Below, in pieces: positions 6,935-11,967 of a stretch of 11,967 nucleotides of DNA (position 1 is the stretch's first letter; every line of letters begins with the position of its first letter). The notes under the pieces are model-generated. The model was not told the origin of the DNA and made no database searches. It saw only the letters and a program-made list of their open reading frames with translations. The stretch comes from Chloroflexi bacterium 13_1_40CM_68_21. Its GTDB lineage: Bacteria > Chloroflexota > Limnocylindria > P2-11E. The translations under genes were made by a program, and so were the position numbers. Location of the stretch: positions 1,344 to 13,310 of the forward strand of contig MNEO01000060.1 in the NCBI GenBank assembly GCA_001917735.1. Reading direction: 5' to 3'.

Positions 6935-7994
6935 GGATCCCGCCGACCGCCGCGCCGGCAACGATGCTCGCGCTCGTGACCGACGCGGAGACGGCGAGCA
7001 GCGTCCCCCGCGCTTCAGGCACCTGCTCCGTGAGCAGCGTCGTGTTCGACGCGAAGCGCGCGCCGATCACCGCCGACAGCGCGAGGTTGAGCAGCGCGGT
7101 CAGGACGAGCGGCGGGGTGAGGTTCGTCTGCAGCAATAGGAGCGCGCCCGAGATCAGGACGCTGCCGGCGACCACCGGCTTGTGCCCGATGCGCGCGCCA
7201 AGCCTTCCACCGAGCTGACTTCCGACGAGCACACCGAGCCCTTGCGTGAGCGCGAACGTCGAGGCCAGGCCCTGCGAGAGCCCGAAGATCTGCTCGAAGA
7301 AGACCACGATGTACGTCGACCACGTGAACCAATAGAGAGCGCCGAGCAGGCTCGATGCGATCGCGCCGAGCGCGGAGCGGTTGGTGACGATCGAGTGGTA
7401 GAGCTCGCGCACCCGCGCGTCGTTGAGGGGCGTCTGCGCAGGACGGAGCTTCCAGAGGAGCAGAGCGGCGGCCGCGATCGACAACACTCCGACGATCGCG
7501 ACGGACACGCGCCAGCTCGTTCCTTCGGCAACGATTCCGGCCAGCGGGACGCCGATCACCGAGGCCAGCGTGTTGAGGCCGATCACGGTCGACATCGCGG
7601 TCCCGCGCTCGCGATACGGCACGTTGTCGCCGACGGTCGCGGTCACGTTGGGCCAGACCACCGAGGAGCCGATCCCCGCGAACATGCGCATCGCCACGAG
7701 GACCGGGAAGCTCGTCGCGAACGCCGAGAGCAACGTGAAGATGCCCATGATGAGCGAGCCCGCGACCAGGAAACGCTTTCGCCCGAAGCGATCCGAGTAC
7801 GGGCCCGTGAGCACCGCCACGAGGATCCCCGGTGCGCCGTACGCGGCGACGACCAGACCCGCGGTCCCGGTCGTGATCTCGAACTCGCCGGCGATCTGCG
7901 TCAGGACCGGCGCGATCACGACCCCGACGTACACGGCCGCGAAGGTGAGGAAGCCGAGGAGCCCGAGGAGGGCCCGCCGCTCGCCAGGGCTCAA
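6807..7994 (-). CDS. Major facilitator superfamily transporter
   Basis: A 395-residue membrane protein with about twelve hydrophobic segments, typical for MFS drug/metabolite exporters. The loop after helix 2 carries the MFS motif A (GPYSDRFGRKR), and RMFAGIGSSVVWPNVTA fits helix 4. A cytoplasmic loop of charged residues (about 185-205) divides the two halves. The start is taken at TTG 7994, which overlaps the dipeptidase stop as TTGA, a translational-coupling arrangement; no other start codon exists before the first helix, and the much longer open frame is antisense sequence. Substrate is unknown; linkage to an M20 dipeptidase suggests a peptide, amino acid or amide. Its 3' end overlaps the open frame of the convergent glycosylase by 128 bases. 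Confidence 0.87.
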   Translation of the reverse strand: MSPGERRALLGLLGFLTFAAVYVGVVIAPVLTQIAGEFEITTGTAGLVVAAYGAPGILVAVLTGPYSDRFGRKRFLVAGSLIMGIFTLLSAFATSFPVLVAMRMFAGIGSSVVWPNVTATVGDNVPYRERGTAMSTVIGLNTLASVIGVPLAGIVAEGTSWRVSVAIVGVLSIAAAALLLWKLRPAQTPLNDARVRELYHSIVTNRSALGAIASSLLGALYWFTWSTYIVVFFEQIFGLSQGLASTFALTQGLGVLVGSQLGGRLGARIGHKPVVAGSVLISGALLLLQTNLTPPLVLTALLNLALSAVIGARFASNTTLLTEQVPEARGTLLAVSASVTSASIVAGAAVGGILIDALGFWSLGAFCFAAALGAAIVVVLFVREEPIDLEIAPAA

Positions 7995-9355
7995 GCGATG
8001 GGACGACCGGCGAACGCGTGCAGGAAGCGACCGAACGCGCGAATGTGATCGACGTAGTCGGCGATGGCGATGTTCTCGTTCGGCGCGTGATTGGCCGACG
8101 CCGCGTTGCCCGACCCAAATCCCGCGACGGGGATGCCAAGCCTGTCGCAGACCTGAGCCATGGGCCCCGATCCGGCGAGGAGCGGGTAGACCACGGGTTC
8201 GGTCCGATAGGTCGCGCGACATGCCTCGATGGCGGCGCGCGCGGCGATCGAGTCCGTCGGCCACCGCGAGGGCCGCTCGCCATGCCCGGGAACGATCTCG
8301 ACGTCGCCGAACCCGCGACGGTCGAGGTGCGCGCGGAGCAGCTCGGTCACCGTCTCCGGATTGAGGTCGGGGACCAGCCGGAAGTCGATCTTCGCGCTCG
8401 CGACAGCCGGGAGGACGGTCTTCGAACCCGCCCCGGTGTAGCCCGAGACGATGCCGCAGATCGTGCATGTGGGCTCGAAGAAGTGCTTCTTCTTGAGATC
8501 GATCCCGGAGAGGCCCCGGACGAAGCGCTTGATGCCGTGGATGCGCAGCATGCCCGGCTCGTCGAACGGAAGCCGCTCGAGCGCCTGGAGCTCCGCGTCG
8601 GTCGGCTGCCGCACACGGTCCCCAAAGCCGTCGATCGTGATCTCGTCGCGCTCGTTCTTGAGCGTCGCGAGCGCCCAGACCAGACGCCACGCCGGATTGG
8701 GGACGATGGTCGCGAGCGAGGAGTGCGCGTCCTTGCTCGCCCCGCGCGCGCGGAGCTCGACATACGCGATCCCCTTGAGCCCGCACGAGATCGTGGGTCG
8801 TCCCGCGGCGTCCTTGTACCCCGCTTCCCAGAGGCAGCCGTCCGCCCGGAGGCGGTCACCGAATCGTTCGACGAACGCGGCGAGGTGCGCCGAGCCGCTC
8901 TCTTCCTCGCCCTCGTAGAGGATGCGGACGCGCAGCGGCAGCTCGCCGAGCGTGGCCCGATAGGCCTCGATCGCCTGTAGTCGCGCCATGAGATTGCCCT
9001 TGTTGTCGGAGGTCCCCCGCCCGAAGAGATGGCCATCGCGCTCGGTCGGCTCGAACGGCGGCGTCTCCCACTCGTCGAGCGGATCGGGCGGCTGCACGTC
9101 GTAGTGGTTGTAGACGAGGAGCGTGCGCGAGCCGCGTCCGATCTCGCCGACGATCGTTGGCGGCCCACCATCGACGCTGAGCGCGGTGGCGTCCACCCCG
9201 GCGCGGCGCGTGCGCTCCAGAACGATCCGCGCGGTGTCCGCGACGCCGATCCCCTGCGCGGAAACGGTCGGCTGCCGGATCAAGGACTTGAGCTCGTCGA
9301 TGTACTCCGGCACGCGGGCACGCACGTACGTGTCGAAGTCCGCGAAGCCGGTCAC
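7991..9355 (-). CDS. M20-family metallodipeptidase
   Basis: A 454-residue cytosolic zinc peptidase of the M20 (carnosinase/PepV-like) type at normal length. Metal and catalytic motifs appear in order: YNHYDVQP (H84, D86 base-activating), GRGTSDNKGN (D117 bridging), YEGEEESGS (general base and ligand at 150-152), an acidic WEAG at 176-179 where relatives often have Asp, the lid-domain KDAHSS (H211), and NHAPNE (H423) near the end. The lid/dimerisation domain spans about residues 190-355. It would hydrolyse dipeptides or N-acyl/carbamoyl amino acids. GTG 9355 starts it, with GAGGG about eleven bases upstream and 16 bases after the stop of the membrane-protein gene. It is the middle gene of a three-gene operon with the MFS transporter. 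Confidence 0.92.
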   Translation of the reverse strand: MTGFADFDTYVRARVPEYIDELKSLIRQPTVSAQGIGVADTARIVLERTRRAGVDATALSVDGGPPTIVGEIGRGSRTLLVYNHYDVQPPDPLDEWETPPFEPTERDGHLFGRGTSDNKGNLMARLQAIEAYRATLGELPLRVRILYEGEEESGSAHLAAFVERFGDRLRADGCLWEAGYKDAAGRPTISCGLKGIAYVELRARGASKDAHSSLATIVPNPAWRLVWALATLKNERDEITIDGFGDRVRQPTDAELQALERLPFDEPGMLRIHGIKRFVRGLSGIDLKKKHFFEPTCTICGIVSGYTGAGSKTVLPAVASAKIDFRLVPDLNPETVTELLRAHLDRRGFGDVEIVPGHGERPSRWPTDSIAARAAIEACRATYRTEPVVYPLLAGSGPMAQVCDRLGIPVAGFGSGNAASANHAPNENIAIADYVDHIRAFGRFLHAFAGRPIA

Positions 9356-9371
9356 CCGCGGAAGGCTACCC

Positions 9372-9671
9372 TCAGGTCGGGACGGTCGTCGTTCGAGTCT
9401 TGCTCTTGCCGAGCTCGCACCACGGCGAGACCGGTGTCACTTCGATCCATCGCTTCTGGCAGAGGTAATGGACGATGCCGTCGGTGTCTTCGAGGGTCTC
9501 GCGCCGATAGACCTTCGCGCGAGGGATCATGTAGATGCAGTCTCCACAGTTCGATGGAAGCGCGGGCCGCGGCCGGTTCGCCGCACGCGCGACGCCAATC
9601 GCGAAGACGAGGCTCCCCAGCGCGAACGCGGCAATGAGCACGACGATGAGGACGATCCCGAAAATACCCAT
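9372..9671 (-). CDS. Small membrane protein with four cysteines, unknown function
   Basis: A 99-residue protein I do not recognise. Residues 1-30 form one hydrophobic helix (MGIFGIVLIVVLIAAFALGS onward). The soluble part holds C42-x2-C45 (SNCGDCIYM), C71 (HYLCQKRW) and C85 (SPWCELG), four cysteines in two groups that could bind zinc or form disulfides depending on which side of the membrane they face. The start is ATG 9671 with GGGAGG eleven bases upstream; the upstream open frame is antisense to the tiny lipoprotein gene. It is first in the operon with the dipeptidase and MFS genes and is divergent from the lipoprotein gene, 48 bases away. Confidence 0.72.
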   Translation of the reverse strand: MGIFGIVLIVVLIAAFALGSLVFAIGVARAANRPRPALPSNCGDCIYMIPRAKVYRRETLEDTDGIVHYLCQKRWIEVTPVSPWCELGKSKTRTTTVPT

Positions 9672-9680
9672 ATCCGCCGC

Positions 9681-9714
9681 GGCCTCCCGTGCGTAATCAA
9701 CGGTACAGGAGGCC
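9681..9714. promoter_or_regulatory. Inverted repeat formed by two facing ribosome binding sites
   Basis: GGCCTCC (9681-9687) and GGAGGCC (9708-9714) are exact inverted copies 20 bases apart, in the 48-base gap between divergent starts. The left copy is the minus-strand GGGAGG site of the membrane protein and the right copy the AGGAGG site of the lipoprotein (9707-9712). A transcript starting outside the gap could fold and hide its own ribosome site. Chance symmetry of two strong Shine-Dalgarno sequences is also possible. Confidence 0.45.
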
Positions 9715-9719
9715 TTCGC

Positions 9720-9896
9720 ATGACCGGCATCCGTGCGCTGTTTCTCATCGGTGTCTTCGCCGCGACCGTGGCCCTCGGCGCCTGCGGCGGCACGGGGTCC
9801 GGCACCACCCAAACGGCCGCCCCCAGCGCGGCTCCCGCCCTCGGGACGAACAAGCCGCTACCTTCAGGCAATCCGTACTCCGACACCGGGTATTAG
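9720..9896 (+). CDS. Tiny lipoprotein (58 residues)
   Basis: ATG 9720 has an excellent AGGAGG seven bases upstream. The product is a Sec lipoprotein signal (MTGIRALFLIGVFAATVALG then AC, lipidated Cys at residue 23) followed by a Gly/Thr/Ala/Pro-rich linker and the end NPYSDTGY. No folded domain follows, so as translated it is an anchored linker peptide of unknown role. Its final codons and stop read GGG TAT TAG, and the TAG overlaps the ATT at which the following oxidoreductase appears to start in the +1 frame. A second tiny lipoprotein gene downstream has the same plan and ending. Confidence 0.75.
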   Translation: MTGIRALFLIGVFAATVALGACGGTGSGTTQTAAPSAAPALGTNKPLPSGNPYSDTGY

Positions 9897-10830
9897 GTTC
9901 GGGATCCACCTTGGCCACCTTGGCGGACCGCTCTCCGAGATGCGCCGCCTCTGGCGCTTTGCCGACGAGCGTGGCTTCGATTGGTTCTCGGTCTCCGATC
10001 ATTTCCAGGAGACCCCGCCGCACGGCGGCGAAGGCGACTGCTTCGAGTCGGTTTCGACCATGTCCGCCGTCGCCGTGGAGACGACACGCGTTCGCGTTGG
10101 CTGCCTGGTGTTCTGCGTCGGATACCGCCACCCCGGCGTACTCGCGAAGGCGGTGAGCACGATCGATCAGCTCTCGGGCGGCCGGGCGGACTGCGGCCTC
10201 GGCGCGGGTTGGGATGAGATCGAATTCGCCTCCTACGGAATCCCATTTCCGCCGATCAAAGAGCGCGAGGACCAGCTCGAGGAGTACGCGGAGGTCCTGC
10301 GGCTGCTGTTCGATCGGCGGCGAGCGGATTTCACCGGCGCGCACTACCGGTTGGTCGACGCACCGAACAATCCGAAGCCGGTCCAACAACGCCTGCCGCT
10401 CTGGATCGGCGGAGCCGGCGAACGCCGCACGCTACGAACCGCGGCCCGATTCGCCGATGGCTGGAACGCGCCGTACCTCGCGCCGGCCGAATGGAAGCGC
10501 AAGGGCGCGGTCCTCGACGAATGGTGCGCGAAGGTCGGGCGCGACCCCACTTCGATCACCAGAACGATCAACGTCGGCTTCTACATGGGCGCCGACGCGC
10601 GCGGTGCGAAACGGCACGAGGAGCTCTACCAGCGGCATTGGTCTCACGACACGCGAGGGATGACCGGTTTTCTGCGGGGGACGCCGCGTGAGGCGGCCGA
10701 GGTCGTCGGCTCATTCCGCGATGCGGGTGCGTACCGCGTGAACATCGCACTTCGTGAGGGGCCATACGACTGGGACGCGCTCGAAGCGTTCGTCGAAGAA
10801 GTGATGCCGCAGTTCATGGAGGTTTCGTGA
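9892..10830 (+). CDS. F420-type LLM oxidoreductase with apparent ATT start
   Basis: A 312-residue luciferase-like TIM-barrel protein of the probable F420-dependent group. IRFGIHLGHLGGPL gives strand 1, WFSVSDHF (31-38) holds the family histidine, HPGVLAKAVSTIDQLSGGRA (80-99) and GLGAGWDEIEFASYGIPF (102-119) are the cofactor-side signature, and LPLWIGGAGERRTLR follows. Such enzymes move hydride between F420H2 or FMNH2 and a substrate, which cannot be named here. In-frame conventional starts are only GTG 9733 or 9751, buried in the lipoprotein gene with no support, or ATG 9940, which would remove strand 1. ATT 9892 lies exactly where homologs have Met and overlaps the lipoprotein TAG. The alternative is a +1 frameshift making a lipid-anchored fusion. 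It ends in TGATG with the next lipoprotein gene. Confidence 0.85.
   Translation: MRFGIHLGHLGGPLSEMRRLWRFADERGFDWFSVSDHFQETPPHGGEGDCFESVSTMSAVAVETTRVRVGCLVFCVGYRHPGVLAKAVSTIDQLSGGRADCGLGAGWDEIEFASYGIPFPPIKEREDQLEEYAEVLRLLFDRRRADFTGAHYRLVDAPNNPKPVQQRLPLWIGGAGERRTLRTAARFADGWNAPYLAPAEWKRKGAVLDEWCAKVGRDPTSITRTINVGFYMGADARGAKRHEELYQRHWSHDTRGMTGFLRGTPREAAEVVGSFRDAGAYRVNIALREGPYDWDALEAFVEEVMPQFMEVS
10818..10822 (+). promoter_or_regulatory. Ribosome binding site of the second tiny lipoprotein
   Basis: GGAGG inside the last codons of the oxidoreductase gene, seven bases before ATG 10830. It supports this very short gene as genuinely translated and coupled to the upstream stop (TGATG). Confidence 0.6.
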
Positions 10831-10949
10831 TGCATCGGCTCATCGTCGCGCTCTTCCTGCTCGTGTCTTTCATGGCGATCGGCGGCACGGCCTGCGGTTA
10901 CGGTGGTGGTGGTGGACAAGGCTCTCCCGCGCCGAGCTACGGGTACTAA
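10830..10949 (+). CDS. Second tiny lipoprotein (39 residues)
   Basis: Starts at ATG 10830, sharing one base with the oxidoreductase stop (TGATG). The signal MHRLIVALFLLVSFMAIGGT is followed by AC, placing the lipidated cysteine at residue 22, then five glycines in a row and the end GSPAPSYGY. Like the 58-residue lipoprotein 1.1 kb upstream it has no domain after the linker and ends Gly-Tyr-stop, here GGG TAC TAA. The next protein lies directly beyond in the +1 frame with no good start of its own. The two may be paralogous anchor peptides or the N-terminal parts of recoded fusions. Confidence 0.65.
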   Translation: MHRLIVALFLLVSFMAIGGTACGYGGGGGQGSPAPSYGY

Positions 10950-11331
10950 CGAGACCCCGCGTCTCCGTATCGCACCGTTCGCGCGCGCGGGCTCGCCGGG
11001 AAACTGGACTGTCCGCTGGTATGTTCGAAACGAGGGCAAGCGCCGGCTGCGGATCGTCGCAGCGGTCCAACCTCATGCGCAGTTTCGAACGCAGGAGACC
11101 GCGATCGAGCGCGAGCTTGAGCCAGGTGCGGAGACCGACGTCGCCTTGCCCGTGCGGTTCACCGAAAAGCCAGGCGCGGTCGTCGAAAACCCGTTCCTGA
11201 TCCTCCGCGTCGCTGATGGTGATGAGGAGTGGCGTGTCCTCGCACGCGTGAGCGTCACCGCAGGACCGCGCGGCGAGCCGATCGCCGGCGACACCATATC
11301 GATCACGACAAACCGAGTCGGAGCCGTCTAG
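10903..11331 (+). CDS. Beta-rich protein of unknown function, start uncertain
   Basis: I do not recognise a named family. From about 10950 the product reads as an all-beta, immunoglobulin-like or coat-like domain of about 125 residues: PRLRIAPFARAG, NWTVRWYVRNEGKRRLRIVA, ELEPGAETDVALPVRF and NPFLILRVADGDEEWRVLAR alternate strands and turns, as in proteins that bind another protein or a surface. The only conventional starts before the domain are GTG codons at 10903, 10906 and 10909, produced by reading the lipoprotein glycine codons in another frame, and none has a ribosome site. The residues they add look like a frame shadow. True translation may begin by reinitiation or +1 recoding at the lipoprotein stop (10947-10949). 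Coordinates take the longest conventional option. Confidence 0.6.
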   Translation: MVVVDKALPRRATGTNETPRLRIAPFARAGSPGNWTVRWYVRNEGKRRLRIVAAVQPHAQFRTQETAIERELEPGAETDVALPVRFTEKPGAVVENPFLILRVADGDEEWRVLARVSVTAGPRGEPIAGDTISITTNRVGAV

Positions 11332-11404
11332 CTGGACTAGGCTTTCGTCGTGGAAGAGAACGACCGCTACGTCATGCAGCGGATGAAGGGCTGACGCGGC
11401 AACT

Positions 11405-11418
11405 GAAGCCGGGGCTTC
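11405..11418. other. Short hairpin in the leader of the 43-residue gene
   Basis: GAAGC-CGGG-GCTTC, a five-base-pair stem (six with a two-base loop), 15 bases before ATG 11434. Too weak and lacking a T-tract to call a terminator; it may structure the leader. Confidence 0.25.
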
Positions 11419-11433
11419 GAAGAGACCACGGGT

Positions 11434-11565
11434 ATGGTCTCCAACGTGCTCGAAGTGGATCAGAACGAGCTGATCAAGCAGCTCAAGACCTTCAAGAAGA
11501 AGTACGCCGACGACGCGGAGTACAAGAAACAGCGCGCGTCGCTGCCGAAGGATTGGCCCTTCTAG
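11434..11565 (+). CDS. Small charged protein (43 residues), probably conserved
   Basis: A short helical, Lys/Glu/Asp-rich protein: NELIKQLKTFKKKYADDAEY then KKQRASLPKDWPF at the end. The strongly biased helix plus the LPxDWPF terminus resembles small uncharacterised proteins I recall from actinobacterial and chloroflexotal genomes, but I cannot name a family or function. ATG 11434 is chosen; GTG 11446 or 11455 are possible because no start has a clear ribosome site. Its TAG overlaps the stop of the convergent TenA-like gene as a shared CTAG. It lies about 100 bases after the beta-rich protein gene and may be the end of that transcript. Confidence 0.55.
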   Translation: MVSNVLEVDQNELIKQLKTFKKKYADDAEYKKQRASLPKDWPF

Positions 11566-11967
11566 ACCTTCGCGAGGCGCTCCCTCGGCAGACGTACCTC
11601 GGGATGCCGTAGCGCGAGCTTCCCGGTCTTCCCGCTCCAGTAGATGTCGCGCTGGCCGGTCATCGCCTGGACGTGGCCGTCCCACTCGAAGTTGAAAGCC
11701 TCGACGCCGAGGCGCACCGCGCGCCGGCATCTCTCGCGAAGCTCATCCGTCGTCGCGTATTGCCGGATCGCCTCGATCTGACGGTCGCCGTGACCGGTGT
11801 CCTGCTCGGCATGGAGCTCGTACGTCGCGGCGGCGCGGCGCGAGAAGCCGTAATGGCTGGTGAGCTCCTTGAAGACGCGAGCGGCCGCGCCATCCGGTCC
11901 GCCGTGCATGGCCTCGACGAACGCCAGGAGCGAGATGCCTTCGAGTGCCGAGCGATTCTGGCAACCG
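11562..11967 (-). CDS. TenA/PqqC-like heme-oxygenase-fold protein, C-terminal part (5' end outside window)
   Basis: Open to the right edge, so the N-terminus is missing; ATG 11909 is internal because the in-frame sequence CQNRSALEGISLLAFVEA before it already fits the fold. The all-helical pattern continues with VFKELTSHYGFSRRAAATYE, LHAEQDTGHGDRQIEAI (the His/Glu/Asp/His cluster typical of metal-binding PqqC/CADD-type members) and AVRLGVEAFNFEWDGHVQAM. Relatives include thiaminase II, PqqC and di-iron oxidases, which act on small organic substrates; no PQQ or thiamine genes are visible to choose among them. The C-terminus (YWSGKTGKLALRHPEVRLPR) extends beyond the usual final helix. Its stop shares CTAG with the convergent 43-residue gene. 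Confidence 0.72.
   Translation of the reverse strand, partial: GCQNRSALEGISLLAFVEAMHGGPDGAAARVFKELTSHYGFSRRAAATYELHAEQDTGHGDRQIEAIRQYATTDELRERCRRAVRLGVEAFNFEWDGHVQAMTGQRDIYWSGKTGKLALRHPEVRLPRERLAKV

Noticed and set aside
7182..8364. Two overlapping plus-strand ORFs opposite the MFS gene
   Set aside because: Low-complexity charged products with no start support; antisense shadows.
7995..8786. Long in-frame extension that would fuse about 260 residues to the MFS transporter
   Set aside because: Antisense-free frame shadow of the M20 dipeptidase with Arg-rich low-complexity residues; the TTGA overlap gives a better start.
8018..8980. 320-codon plus-strand ORF opposite the dipeptidase
   Set aside because: Arg/Asp-rich antisense frame typical of GC-rich genes; the opposite strand encodes an intact M20 enzyme with all motifs.
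9733..9891. GTG-initiated 53-residue N-terminal extension of the LLM oxidoreductase
   Set aside because: It is the lipoprotein gene read in another frame, Pro/Arg-rich, with no ribosome site, and does not resemble any LLM N-terminus.

Overview
A GC-rich, densely packed 12 kb stretch of bacterial chromosome. Two flavin/F420-type luciferase-like oxidoreductases, lipid-anchored small proteins, a KGG stress protein and many GTG/TTG starts point to a high-GC soil or sediment bacterium. Uncultivated Chloroflexota or an actinobacterial-like lineage would fit, but there is no rRNA or marker gene to settle it. I see no tRNA, CRISPR array, insertion sequence or phage gene, and no gene-free stretch above about 170 bases.

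Layout: (1) 1-539 (+), the C-terminal end of a RecB-like/RNase H-fold nuclease cut by the window edge. It faces, across a strong hairpin, (2) a long minus-strand run from 6173 down to 577: KGG stress protein, Cys/Met-type PLP enzyme, ATP-grasp ligase, SH3b lipoprotein, alkanesulfonate/dimethyl-sulfone-type monooxygenase and a secreted SMP-30/NHL propeller. (3) 6344-6934 (+), a Tag-like DNA glycosylase whose frame runs 128 bases into the convergent MFS gene. (4) 9671-6807 (-), an operon of a four-cysteine membrane protein, an M20 dipeptidase and an MFS transporter. (5) 9720-11565 (+), a tiny lipoprotein, an F420-type LLM oxidoreductase, a second tiny lipoprotein, a beta-rich protein and a 43-residue protein. 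(6) 11562 to the right edge (-), a TenA/PqqC-like heme-oxygenase-fold protein.

How the genes may work together: the ATP-grasp and PLP-enzyme genes overlap and lie upstream of a sulfonate-type monooxygenase, so this block may handle sulfur-containing amino acids or small amides. The M20 peptidase and MFS transporter overlap by four bases and look like a peptide or amide uptake/hydrolysis unit. These pathway roles are inferred from family and order only.

The most unusual signal is in region 5. Each of two tiny lipoprotein genes ends in the same context (GGG-TAY-TAR), and each is followed immediately, in the +1 frame, by a protein with no convincing conventional start codon. This suggests non-canonical initiation (ATT for the oxidoreductase), reinitiation, or recoding that would yield lipid-anchored fusions. 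A second notable signal is a symmetric repeat element at 1591-1649: two 17-bp direct repeats exactly 42 bp apart with a small inverted repeat centred between them, upstream of the SMP-30-like gene.
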